A model generated the notes under the pieces. It was not told the origin of the DNA, did not search any database, and was given only the letters and a program-made list of their open reading frames with translations. DNA of 64,000 nt from positions 310,001 to 374,000 of the forward strand of contig CAWGGM010000006.1 in NCBI GenBank assembly GCA_963822115.1, written 5' to 3'. Positions 35,159 to 42,930 of this stretch are shown in pieces. How positions within the stretch are numbered: the first letter of the stretch is position 1; each line of letters opens with the position of its first letter. Position numbers and translations under genes: made by a program. Source of the DNA: CAWDXG01 sp963822115. GTDB lineage: Bacteria; Myxococcota_A; Polyangia; Polyangiales; Polyangiaceae.

Positions 35159-36406
35159 TCAGAACTGCCCGTTGATGCCGAGCCCGCCGACGATCGCGAA
35201 CGTGTCGTCTGGCTTTCTGCCCGCCCAGGTGAACTGGTCGAGCTTCGTCTTCAGGAGATCGACACTGGCCTCGGTCGACAGGCCCAGCAGCATCCCGGCG
35301 ATGCGGTCGCCCTTCTTGCCATTCCACGAGGCGCGCAGGCGTCCTCCGACCAGAAAGTTCTGCAGTGGTGAGAGCTCGCGGTCGCCGGTCCAGTACTGGC
35401 CGCGTGGGCCGTTCAACGGCTCGCCGCCCGTGTAGTCATCGCTCCAGAACAGTGCACCGGTCTGCGTGTAGAAGCGCCCGCGCAGCATCAGCCGGAGCCA
35501 GGGCAGCATGTAGCGCTCGGCGCTGATTTCATAGGTCTGGCTGAGGATGTCCCAGGTGTCCCGGTAGCCGCGCGCTGCGATACCGAACGCCGTGGCGAGC
35601 GGCCTGACATAGTACTTGGCACGGAGCGCGACCGCGGCGCGGGCGCGGTTGTCTGGATGGTGCTCCTGGGCCGCTGTCCCGGCGGTCGAGATCACCACGG
35701 CCCGATACGGGTTGCTGAGGAAGCCGTGCTGCAGCTGCCCGCTGAACACGAGCTGCGTGGTGAACACCGGCGTCCAGCTCTGCGTCCATCCGAGCTGGAA
35801 GCTGTCCAGGTCGATGGGCAGCGTGCGGCGGTCCTTCGCGTTCGTGAAACACCCCTTGGAGCTGTCGAGCCGGGGCCTGAGCGTCGGGTCGCGCGTTGCC
35901 GCGTCCGCGTAGTTGATGTCGCACACCTTGTCGAAACCGCGCGCGTACGACAGCTCTATCTGCGTGTTCTTCTGCAGGAAATCACTGCCGGCGTTCACGG
36001 AAAAGCCGTTGGAGCGGTAGTCGTGCTCCGTACCGTAGGTGTAGCTGGCTCCGAGGTGGGTGTGCTTGCGCGTGATCGTGAACCCGCCGTTCACCTGGTG
36101 GCGGATGTCGTGAACCGAGGCAGCGGACACCACATCCGGCGGCGACAGCGGTCCAGCTTTCACCGCTTCGCTGGCTCCGGACACGATGTCGGCTGAATAT
36201 CCCGCTGCCAGCGTCAGGAAGTCCGCAGGCGTGACGGTGAGCTCGGCCGACGGCGTCAGCACGGTCATCTTGCTGGTCGGCGAAGGTTCGTGGAACACCG
36301 TCGCACGCAGCCGCGTGTCGACCACCTGCGCCCGCACCCTGAGCGGCGTGATCAGCAGAGCAAGCAGAGCGAGCACCGCGACCAGGGTCGGGCGGCGCAC
36401 GATCAT
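35159..36406 (-). CDS. DUF3570 outer-membrane protein
   Basis: A 415-residue exported protein with signal peptide (LVAVLALLALLITPLRVRAQ). The body is rich in amphipathic beta strands (LRATVFHEPSPTSKM, LGASYTYGTEHDYRSNGFSV, AKYYVRPLATAFGIAARGYR) and ends in Phe, as outer-membrane barrels do. The pattern matches DUF3570. The ATG at 36406 is chosen because it begins the signal peptide directly. It is the last gene of a four-gene minus-strand operon; the DUF4266 gene ends 25 bp upstream. DUF3570 and DUF4266 genes are usual partners, in other clades often with redox maturation genes. None of those is present here. Confidence 0.85.
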   Translation of the reverse strand: MIVRRPTLVAVLALLALLITPLRVRAQVVDTRLRATVFHEPSPTSKMTVLTPSAELTVTPADFLTLAAGYSADIVSGASEAVKAGPLSPPDVVSAASVHDIRHQVNGGFTITRKHTHLGASYTYGTEHDYRSNGFSVNAGSDFLQKNTQIELSYARGFDKVCDINYADAATRDPTLRPRLDSSKGCFTNAKDRRTLPIDLDSFQLGWTQSWTPVFTTQLVFSGQLQHGFLSNPYRAVVISTAGTAAQEHHPDNRARAAVALRAKYYVRPLATAFGIAARGYRDTWDILSQTYEISAERYMLPWLRLMLRGRFYTQTGALFWSDDYTGGEPLNGPRGQYWTGDRELSPLQNFLVGGRLRASWNGKKGDRIAGMLLGLSTEASVDLLKTKLDQFTWAGRKPDDTFAIVGGLGINGQF

Positions 36407-36431
36407 CGGGCTGGAGCTCCGGGCACCCACA

Positions 36432-36701
36432 TCAGTTGCAGCCGCAGCCGCCTCCCTGCACCGACCCACCACCGTACGACCCCTCGCGGTTCTCCAGCAC
36501 GTGCTGCAGGTCGGCTTCTTCGCCCGGGTCGTTCTGGAACTGCATCACCGGGTCGGCCAACACCGCTCGCTGCTCGGGCCGGACCGTTGCGCAGCCGCCG
36601 AGAGCGAGCAGCGAAAGGCCGAGAGCGGCCATCAACAGCCACGCCGGGACGCGGCTCACCATGGCCGGCGGCGGTAAACTGGTGGTGTTTCGGATGCGCA
36701 C
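36432..36701 (-). CDS. DUF4266 small lipoprotein
   Basis: An 89-residue lipoprotein (lipobox LLALGGCATV). The conserved motif LADPVMQF is followed by a short acidic stretch and a C-terminal Gly/Cys tail, GGGSVQGGGCGCN. That Cys-Gly-Cys end is typical of DUF4266 and might bind a metal or be modified. The GTG at 36701 is favoured over the later ATG because GAGGGAG lies at normal distance. It sits 12 bp after the SH3/barrel gene and just before DUF3570, so all are co-transcribed. It may help assemble or anchor the DUF3570 barrel. Confidence 0.82.
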   Translation of the reverse strand: MRIRNTTSLPPPAMVSRVPAWLLMAALGLSLLALGGCATVRPEQRAVLADPVMQFQNDPGEEADLQHVLENREGSYGGGSVQGGGCGCN

Positions 36702-36713
36702 CCTGATCTCCCT

Positions 36714-37472
36714 CTAGAAATAGGTTCCGAGCCCGCCAACGTAGCTCTGCACGTTGCGGTACGAGTCCTCGGTGAAGACGATGGTGTTCGTCGCCTCGAA
36801 CCTGAACAGGATGCGCCAGCGCAGCGACACCAGCAGGCCGCCACCGGCGCGCGCATGGAAGTAGTTGTGCGTCGGCTGCCTGAGGTTCGCGCTCGGCTGA
36901 TCGCGTAGGCCACCCGCCCCCAGGGTCACGTAGGGCGCGACCGCCCAATCGGGCGCGAGGTCGAGCGACGCACCCAGCCCGTACACCAGGCGACGCGCAT
37001 CGGTCTGCAGCGCCAGCCCGACGTAGGGTTCGAAGGACACGGACGGCGCCAGCACGTACGCGGGCTTGAACTCGACGTAGCCGTCGCGATCGAACACGCC
37101 GCCGCACAGCGCGAAGCCGCCGTGCGCTTCCTCCAGCGCAGGAGGCGCAAAGAAGCCGGGCTTGACGGCACCTTCCGGCGCTCCGGGTCCCGCGCCGACC
37201 GTCTCGACGGTGTCGCCGAGCACGTAGCCGACCCTGCCATCGGGCATTACGACCTGCAGCCAGAACCCGGCTCCGGCGCGCCCCTGGATCAGGAACGTAT
37301 CGCCGCGGTGGGCGCGGTAGATCACACGGTGCGAAATGCCCGGACCGGAGCGGAGCGGCGTCTCCGCGACGATGACGCGCGCAAACGCGTCCACGTCATT
37401 GTCATCGGCGCGCGCCGGCAGCGCTCTGCACAGCAGCACCAGCGCACACAGGATCGGAACGACGGCTCTCAT
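36714..37472 (-). CDS. Exported SH3b-domain and beta-barrel protein
   Basis: A 252-residue exported protein with signal peptide VPILCALVLLCRALPARADD. A bacterial SH3 domain follows (about 30-90; ETPLRSGPGISHRVIYRAHR, FLIQGRAGAGFWLQV). Residues about 110-252 are beta-strand rich with a terminal Phe (YVEFKPAYVLAPSVSFEPYV, RWRILFRFEATNTIVF), like a small outer-membrane barrel. The ATG at 37472 overlaps the upstream stop as ATGA. The SH3b part could touch the cell wall while the barrel sits in the outer membrane. No specific family is recognised for the barrel half. Confidence 0.8.
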   Translation of the reverse strand: MRAVVPILCALVLLCRALPARADDNDVDAFARVIVAETPLRSGPGISHRVIYRAHRGDTFLIQGRAGAGFWLQVVMPDGRVGYVLGDTVETVGAGPGAPEGAVKPGFFAPPALEEAHGGFALCGGVFDRDGYVEFKPAYVLAPSVSFEPYVGLALQTDARRLVYGLGASLDLAPDWAVAPYVTLGAGGLRDQPSANLRQPTHNYFHARAGGGLLVSLRWRILFRFEATNTIVFTEDSYRNVQSYVGGLGTYF

Positions 37473-37984
37473 TGACTCGAAAACTTCGTCGCCCACTGGC
37501 GGATGATGTCGGCCTGGGGACTGTTCGATTTGAAGATCACGCGCGGGTGCGCTGCAACACCCGTCGGGCGGTTGAGCAGCGCCGCCGTGTCGGGATCGCG
37601 TTCCATCTTCGCTTCGGAGGTACGGTAGTTGTTCTCCGCCGCGACCGGAGGCGCCTGGCTCGGCTTCGTGCCGTTTCCGCACGTCCCACCGACGAGCTGC
37701 GTGCCGGCCTTGTTCGGGTCGAGGTCGTAGTCGGTGAGCCGGTAGCTGGTCACGTTGAAGTGACAGCCACCCGACGGATCGCCTTTCGACGGGTCGCCCG
37801 AGCCGCAGTGCATCTGGAACAGCATCGGCTCGACCTTGCAGTAGAAGTAGTTCGAGTCGTACACGACCTCGGCGATGCCGAAGTCCTGTCCGGGATCAAC
37901 CGTGCTCGGAAAGAAGCCGTTGTCACCGCACCCCTGGACGAGCAAGGCGAGGAGCAGCACTGTGAGCCCGACGCCTGCCCTCAT
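37469..37984 (-). CDS. Lipoprotein with a possible stretched c-haem motif (CX13CH)
   Basis: A 171-residue lipoprotein (lipobox LLVQGCGD, Cys19). The segment YCKVEPMLFQMHCGSGD, then GGCHFNVTSY, looks like the start of a myxobacterial cytochrome-like domain (V-x-P-x-L/F...C...CH), except that the two Cys are 13 residues apart. This may be an unusual c-type haem site, a disulfide plus His, or a metal site. It is the first gene of the operon with DUF4266 and DUF3570 and is ATGA-coupled to the SH3 gene. The ATG at 37984 starts the signal peptide; an earlier ATG would add a basic tail. Confidence 0.75.
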   Translation of the reverse strand: MRAGVGLTVLLLALLVQGCGDNGFFPSTVDPGQDFGIAEVVYDSNYFYCKVEPMLFQMHCGSGDPSKGDPSGGCHFNVTSYRLTDYDLDPNKAGTQLVGGTCGNGTKPSQAPPVAAENNYRTSEAKMERDPDTAALLNRPTGVAAHPRVIFKSNSPQADIIRQWATKFSSQ

Positions 37985-38208
37985 CGCTCGAGACCTGGGG
38001 GACGCGCGTCGGAGCCGTGCGGGAACCACGACTGGGAACGCTAACAAAGTCGCTTCATTCACGCGAGCTTGACGAATGTCGTCGGGAACGCTGTACGGGC
38101 CGGTCGGCTAGATACCCACATAAATATGCCGCAGAGCGACAAGGCCCTTGTATGCCCCGGCCAGGACCGCTAACAGTTGCCCCGCTTCACGCGCCCGTGG
38201 CACTCTAT

Positions 38209-38233
38209 CCTACATCGACCTACCTCATCCTAC
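38209..38233. promoter_or_regulatory. Three CCTAC pentamers phased at 10 bp
   Basis: CCTAC occurs at 38209-38213, 38219-38223 and 38229-38233, each exactly one DNA helical turn apart. It lies in the 314-bp gap (37985-38298) between a minus-strand operon and a plus-strand small gene. Phased pentamers suit a regulator binding on one face of DNA. A short hairpin, CCGGGC-N5-GCCCGG at 38260-38276 followed by TTTC, lies just downstream. I see no other features in this gap. Confidence 0.4.
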
Positions 38234-38298
38234 CTTGAGCACCGAGTGGGGGTTTCGCTCCGGGCTATCTGCCCGGTTTCGCGGAGAAGCGAAATAAG

Positions 38299-38472
38299 AT
38301 GAAGCTGAACGTCTGGTACCTGGCCGCACTCATTCCCCTCGCCCTCCTGGTCAGCGGCGCATTCGGTGCGCAGATAGCCGTCCTCGGGCTCGCGCTGGGT
38401 ATCTTCTTCGGCACGCTATCGCTCGGGAAGCCCACACCGGGCGATGCGACGACCACCAATCCCGGCCACTGA
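38299..38472 (+). CDS. 57-residue hydrophobic small protein
   Basis: ATG at 38299 opens a frame for a 57-residue protein: a short polar start (MKLNVW), about 37 hydrophobic residues in two segments (YLAALIPLALLVSGAFGA and IAVLGLALGIFFGTLSLG), and a polar Pro/Thr tail (PTPGDATTTNPGH). It looks like a small two-helix membrane protein. A GGAG lies rather far upstream (38282-38285). The next gene starts 45 bp later. The amino-acid layout is too regular for a chance frame, but there is no family evidence. Confidence 0.5.
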   Translation: MKLNVWYLAALIPLALLVSGAFGAQIAVLGLALGIFFGTLSLGKPTPGDATTTNPGH

Positions 38473-38516
38473 CTCCACGTTCCGATAGCGACGGTCCGCG
38501 TTCCAGCGAACGACCG

Positions 38517-39587
38517 GTGGCGCCCCAGGCGTCGCCCGCGCTGAAGATTATCGACGAGCTGTCGCTGCACGACGTTGAAGCGCTCCGGCTGATCCTGCGC
38601 GGTGGCTCCGTCGTCGACTGGCACCGCCTGAACTTCACGAACCGGAGCCAGGCGCAACGCTTCATCGAAAACTACGAGCTCGACCCGGCGGACGACGGCG
38701 ACCGCGAGTTCATGGAGCACATGAAGTCGGAGGCCATCAGCTACCTCCGACGGAATTTCGCGTTTGCCATCCCGAAGCCGGTCGAGCGCGCCAGCATCGA
38801 AGAGCTGCTTTTGATGGCGTCCGGCAAGGGCCACCGTCAGATGTGCGCCTGCACCATCCTCAAGTCGGTGCAGATCATCAACCACATGGCGGGGCGCGAG
38901 CTCCTGTTCCGGCTGCCGGTCAGCGACCGCGACCTGTTCCACTTCGTGGAAGAGAAAGTCTACCGCGTCGTCGGCACGATGCTCAGCGAGGGCTTTCCGA
39001 TCACCGAGTTCATCGGTGGGCGCAAGAACCTCGACTCGACGTACACCAAGCTGCTCTCCAAGCCCGAAGCCACGGCCGCGGCGCTGTACGACAAGCTTCG
39101 TTTCCGCATCGTCACCCGGACACGCGACCACATTCTTCCGGTGCTCGCGTATCTGACGGAGCGTCTGTTCCCGTTCAACTACGTCGTGCCGAACGAGAGC
39201 ACGAACACGATCTTCCACTTCCGGAGCTACTGCGAGGCCCATCCCCATCTCCGCAAGATGGTCGATCGCTTCCAGGGCGAGCTCGATGACGAGCTGACGC
39301 CGGGCGACAACCGCTTCAGCGCAGCCAGCTATCGGGTGATTCACTTCGTCACGGACGTACCGGTACGCGTCCCGGCGCACATCATGGAGCTGGCGCCTTC
39401 CGGCTCCGGGAACCTCGGCCCCATCGTGTACATGCTGTGCGAATTCCAGCTTCTGGACGCCGAGACCGAGGCCGCGAACGAGTCGGGCGACGCCAGCCAC
39501 GAGGCCTACAAGCAGCGCCAGCGTGACGCCGTGTTCCGCCGCCTCCGGCTGGGCGCGCGCCCTGCCCGCTCGCCGAAGCGGCACTAG
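38517..39587 (+). CDS. Conserved Myxococcota protein resembling TIGR04552; RelA/SpoT-reminiscent core
   Basis: A 356-residue cytosolic protein, near the size of the myxobacterial family I recall as TIGR04552. The N-terminal part (about 1-75) is helical (LHDVEALRLILRGGSVVDWH). The central block YDKLRFRIVTRTRDHILPVL, with FPFNYVVPNESTNTIFHFRS, recalls the strand-helix pattern of RelA/SpoT nucleotidyltransferases. The usual catalytic EDxxG and substrate Arg/Lys sets are not clearly present. I therefore treat (p)ppGpp chemistry as a hypothesis. Start is GTG. It precedes a DUF507 gene by 97 bp and may share its promoter with the small membrane protein. Confidence 0.75.
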   Translation: MAPQASPALKIIDELSLHDVEALRLILRGGSVVDWHRLNFTNRSQAQRFIENYELDPADDGDREFMEHMKSEAISYLRRNFAFAIPKPVERASIEELLLMASGKGHRQMCACTILKSVQIINHMAGRELLFRLPVSDRDLFHFVEEKVYRVVGTMLSEGFPITEFIGGRKNLDSTYTKLLSKPEATAAALYDKLRFRIVTRTRDHILPVLAYLTERLFPFNYVVPNESTNTIFHFRSYCEAHPHLRKMVDRFQGELDDELTPGDNRFSAASYRVIHFVTDVPVRVPAHIMELAPSGSGNLGPIVYMLCEFQLLDAETEAANESGDASHEAYKQRQRDAVFRRLRLGARPARSPKRH

Positions 39588-39684
39588 CAGGCGTCGCCCC
39601 GGAGCGGCAGAGGTCAGGAATTCGACCTGGCCCCGCCAGATTCCGCGTGCCTCGGGCCCGGACAACAGGTACGGATCCCCCACT

Positions 39685-40194
39685 ATGCGGCTGTACAGCG
39701 CGAAGGTGCCCCAGGTTGCCTCGGAGATCCTCAAGGCCCTCACCGCCGAGGGCGATATCGAGTGCGAATCTCCGAAAGAGGTGCAGCTCGATATCGAGGC
39801 CGTGCTGAACCAGTACGTCAACGACGAGCAGGAAGTCACCGATCGCGCCCGCGACATGGCCGCCGCCCGCAACATGCCGTCGAACGAGCTCGGCCGCCTG
39901 AGGCGCCTCATCGCGGACGAGAAGGGCATCAAGATCGGCGACGATGCCATCGACTACCTGCTCGACCAGCTGCTCGAGATGCTGATGCACTCGAACAACG
40001 TGGACGAGATCTACGCCGAAGACGTGGCACTGCGACGCAAGATGCGCGATCCGCTGCGCAAGCAGGCGCAGACCGAGGACGATCTGGAACAGCAGGTGCG
40101 CGGGCGGCTCAAGCACGTCAAGGAAGGCACGAGCATGTGGGAGATCGAGTACCGGCGCATGATGGATGACATCAAGCGCCGCAAGGGCCTCTGA
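39685..40194 (+). CDS. DUF507 family protein
   Basis: A 169-residue cytosolic helical protein made of two related halves. The first begins MRLYSAKVPQVASEILKALT and continues EVQLDIEAVLNQYVND; the second has LIADEKGIKIGDDAIDYLLD. This is the DUF507 family, widespread in deltaproteobacteria and Aquificae, of unknown function. The C-terminal quarter is charged and helical (LRRKMRDPLRKQAQTEDDLE). I use the ATG at 39685, since earlier in-frame starts run through non-conserved sequence. The epimerase gene begins 24 bp later, so the two are probably co-transcribed. Confidence 0.9.
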   Translation: MRLYSAKVPQVASEILKALTAEGDIECESPKEVQLDIEAVLNQYVNDEQEVTDRARDMAAARNMPSNELGRLRRLIADEKGIKIGDDAIDYLLDQLLEMLMHSNNVDEIYAEDVALRRKMRDPLRKQAQTEDDLEQQVRGRLKHVKEGTSMWEIEYRRMMDDIKRRKGL

Positions 40195-40217
40195 CAGAGG
40201 CGCCGGATCCTTGTCGC

Positions 40218-41168
40218 ATGGCGCGCTACCTGGTCACCGGCGGCGCGGGCTTCATTGGCTCGAATATCGTGCTCGCGCTGGCTCGCGCCGGCGAACGCGT
40301 CCGCGTCGTCGACGACCTGTCGTTCGGCAGTTGGGACAACCTGGAAGGGACCGATCCGGAGCAGGTGGAACGGATCACCGGCGACGTGCGCGACGCGGCG
40401 CTGATGGCGCGCGCTTCGGCAGGCGTCGAGGTCGTGTTCCACGAAGCCGCGATAGGCTCCGTGCCCATCAGCATCGAGGATCCGCTGCGGTCCGACTCGG
40501 TGAACGTGGGCGGCACGGTCACGGTGCTCGACGCGGCACGCCACGCCGGCGTGCGGCGCGTGATCTTCGCGGCGTCCGCGGCGGCCTATGGCGACCTGCC
40601 GGGCCTACCCAAGCGCGAGGACATGCCGACCTCGCCGCTCTCGCCCTACGCGGTCAGCAAGCTGGCAGCCGAGCAGTATCTGGCTGTGTTCGCAGCGCTG
40701 TACGGCATCGAGACCCTCAGCCTGCGCTACTTCAATGTGTTCGGGCCGCACCAGCGACCCGACGGTGCCTACGCCGCGGCAATTCCGAAGTTCGGCTGGG
40801 GGGCGCTCCAGGGCGAGCAGCTGACGGTCTACGGCGACGGCGAAACCACGCGCGACTTCTGCTTCGTCGACAATGTGGTCGCGGCCAACCTGGCGGCGGC
40901 CCAGAGCCCACGGCGGTTGCGCGGCGAGGTGGTGAACATCGCGACGGGCACGCAGGTGTCGCTGAACCAGGTGATTGCCGAGCTGGGCGCGACGCTCGGA
41001 CGCACACCCGACGTGGCGCACGCCGCGGCCCGCCCCGGCAACGTCCGCCACTCCGTCGCGGACATCAGCCGGGCAAGGGGGTTGCTCGGCTACGAGCCCC
41101 GCGTGGACTGGAAGCACGGTCTCCCGAGCACGCTCGACTATCTGCGCGGACTAGGAGAAAGCGCATGA
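40218..41168 (+). CDS. NAD-dependent sugar-nucleotide epimerase/dehydratase (GalE/WbpP-like)
   Basis: A 316-residue extended short-chain dehydrogenase. The Rossmann motif is TGGAGFIG at residues 7-14. The catalytic set is Ser in FAASAAAYG, then the YxxxK pair in SPYAVSKLAAEQY. The substrate-binding region RYFNVFGPHQRP is typical of UDP-N-acetylglucosamine/glucose 4-epimerases (GalE, WbpP). It should change C4 stereochemistry of a nucleotide sugar for surface polysaccharide. The stop overlaps the yicC start as ATGA. No glycosyltransferases are adjacent, so the exact sugar is unknown. Confidence 0.93.
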   Translation: MARYLVTGGAGFIGSNIVLALARAGERVRVVDDLSFGSWDNLEGTDPEQVERITGDVRDAALMARASAGVEVVFHEAAIGSVPISIEDPLRSDSVNVGGTVTVLDAARHAGVRRVIFAASAAAYGDLPGLPKREDMPTSPLSPYAVSKLAAEQYLAVFAALYGIETLSLRYFNVFGPHQRPDGAYAAAIPKFGWGALQGEQLTVYGDGETTRDFCFVDNVVAANLAAAQSPRRLRGEVVNIATGTQVSLNQVIAELGATLGRTPDVAHAAARPGNVRHSVADISRARGLLGYEPRVDWKHGLPSTLDYLRGLGESA

Positions 41169-42037
41169 AGAGCATGACCGGCTTCGGGCTGGGCGAAGCC
41201 GCTCTGGGCGAAGGGCGCATCGCGCTGGAGGTGCGGTCGCTGAATCACCGCTTCCTCGACGTGCGCGTGCGCATGCCCGCCGAGCTGTCCGATCAAGGCT
41301 TCTATCTCGAACAGCTCGCGCGCGAACGGCTGAGCCGCGGACGCTACGACATCGGCGTGCGGATCGAGGGCACCGCCCTGCCCCCTCCGCGGCTGGACCT
41401 GGCGCGGGCGCGAGCCGCCTACCTCGCATTGTCGAAGCTCCGGGACGAGCTGGCGCCGGGCAGCGATCTGCCGCTCACCGCCGTGACGGCGGTGCCGGAC
41501 CTGCTGTCCACAAGCTCGGTGGCAGAAGTGGAGGCAGTGCGTGCAGCCTTGAAGACCGCGCTCGGCCGCGGCCTGGCGAGCCTGGACGAGATGCGCCGCA
41601 CCGAGGGCAAGGCGCTCGAGCGCGAGCTCGCTCAGCGACTCGCCGCCGCCAGGAAGCTCCGCGACGCGATCGCAGCCCGCGGCGACGAGATGGTCGACGC
41701 GCACCGCAAGCGGCTGGAGCAACGCCTGGAGCGCCTGCTTGCCGACAGCGGGGTCCGGGTCGACCGCGGCCGGATCGAGACCGAGCTAGCCGTGATCGCC
41801 GACCGCAGCGATGTCACCGAGGAGCTGGTCAGGCTCGGTAGCCACTACGCGCAGTTCGAGGAGCTGCTGCAGAAGGACGAGCCGGTCGGGCGCCGCCTGG
41901 ATTTCCTGCTTCAGGAGATCGGTCGCGAGGTCAACACGGTCGGTTCGAAGAGCCAGGACGCACCCGCGGCCCATCTGGTGGTAGAGATGAAATCCGAGAT
42001 CGAGCGCATGCGGGAGCAGGTGCAGAATGTCGAGTAG
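41165..42037 (+). CDS. yicC: YicC family endoribonuclease
   Basis: A 290-residue protein starting with the family hallmark MKSMTGFGLGEA, followed by EVRSLNHRFLDVRVRMP. The C-terminal signature is GRRLDFLLQEIGREVNTVGSK, then SEIERMREQVQNVE. YicC proteins are RNA endonucleases or RNA-decay adaptors. The order yicC-gmk is widely conserved and holds here; the two overlap by 11 bp. The start overlaps the epimerase stop as ATGA. Length is normal. Confidence 0.95.
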   Translation: MKSMTGFGLGEAALGEGRIALEVRSLNHRFLDVRVRMPAELSDQGFYLEQLARERLSRGRYDIGVRIEGTALPPPRLDLARARAAYLALSKLRDELAPGSDLPLTAVTAVPDLLSTSSVAEVEAVRAALKTALGRGLASLDEMRRTEGKALERELAQRLAAARKLRDAIAARGDEMVDAHRKRLEQRLERLLADSGVRVDRGRIETELAVIADRSDVTEELVRLGSHYAQFEELLQKDEPVGRRLDFLLQEIGREVNTVGSKSQDAPAAHLVVEMKSEIERMREQVQNVE

Positions 42038-42653
42038 CGGGCCGCTGTTGTTGATCGTCTCCTCCCCTTCCGGCGCCGGCAAGACGACCTTGACCGGACG
42101 GCTCAGGCAACAGGTCCCCGATCTGCGCTTCAGCGTTTCCCACACCACCAGAAAGCCGCGACCTGGCGAGCAGAATGGCCGCGAGTATCATTTCGTCGGC
42201 CGCGAGACGTTCGAGAAGCTGATCGAGCTGGACGAGTTCGTCGAGTGGGCCGAAGTCCACGACAACCTCTACGGCACCACCAAGGCGGAGCTGGAGCGCG
42301 CAGCGGACGCGCGCGGCATCATCTTCGACATCGACCACCAGGGCGCGCGGCAGATCAAGAGCGCGCGCCCCGACGCGGTCGCCGTGTTCATCCTGCCGCC
42401 CAGCATGGACACGCTCCTCACGCGACTGCGCGGGCGGGCCAGCGAGGACGAGGAGACGGTGCAGCGCCGATTCCGCGTCGCACGCGAGGAAATCGCCCAC
42501 TATGGCCTCTTCGACTACGTGCTGGTCAACGACGATCTGGACGACGCCACGACGAGGCTCGTTTCGGTGTTCCGGGCGGAGGAATGCCGGCGCTCGCGCC
42601 AGGCCGCCACCGCCGAGCGGCTGCTCGCGCAAAGCCGCGGTTTCCCGCGATAG
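42027..42653 (+). CDS. gmk: Guanylate kinase
   Basis: A 208-residue nucleotide kinase that converts GMP and ATP to GDP and ADP. Walker A is SSPSGAGKTTL. The GMP-binding motif is SHTTRKPRPGEQNGREYHF. The lid and core segments FVEWAEVHDNLYGT and IIFDIDHQGARQIK are typical of Gmk. It overlaps the 3' end of yicC by 11 bp. It is essential for guanine nucleotide supply. No rpoZ gene follows; the chain ends here, with a 277-bp GC-rich gap beyond. Confidence 0.97.
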   Translation: MSSSGPLLLIVSSPSGAGKTTLTGRLRQQVPDLRFSVSHTTRKPRPGEQNGREYHFVGRETFEKLIELDEFVEWAEVHDNLYGTTKAELERAADARGIIFDIDHQGARQIKSARPDAVAVFILPPSMDTLLTRLRGRASEDEETVQRRFRVAREEIAHYGLFDYVLVNDDLDDATTRLVSVFRAEECRRSRQAATAERLLAQSRGFPR

Positions 42654-42930
42654 ATAGTCGACATCCCACCCACCCACCCCCACCGGAATCCTCCCGGAGG
42701 GCTCCGCCCCCCGAGCCCCCCTCACGCGATTCGCTTCGCTCATCGCGGGTTCACTGCACCCTTCGGGTGCTCCGCGCTCCGCGCGGACCGTGGTCCTGCG
42801 TGGACTCCGTCCAGCAGTGCTGGACTCCGTCCACTCCGGTTCGCTGTCGCTTCGCTGGGTCGGAACCTCATCCCCCGGCTCTAGCGCGCGGCTTGATTGG
42901 CGCGCGTGCCGCATGTTACGGCCCGCATCC
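42654..42930. repeat. GC-rich intergenic stretch with small palindromes and a 13-bp direct repeat
   Basis: This 277-bp gap between gmk and the MTA phosphorylase contains several short hairpins. One is GCACCC-TTCG-GGTGC (about 42756-42772), which has a stable TTCG tetraloop and may act as a terminator. TGGACTCCGTCCA occurs twice, about 20 bp apart. No protein-coding frame is credible. Promoter elements for 42931 are not obvious. Confidence 0.45.

Noticed and set aside
38265..39950. 561-codon frame on the minus strand opposite the RelA-reminiscent and DUF507 genes
   Set aside because: No motifs, low-complexity composition, and both plus-strand genes have conserved family features.
42654..42930. 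Palindromes in the gmk-mtnP gap as a mobile element
   Set aside because: Repeats are short and irregular, with no terminal inverted repeats or target duplication; more likely GC-rich intergenic sequence with a terminator.
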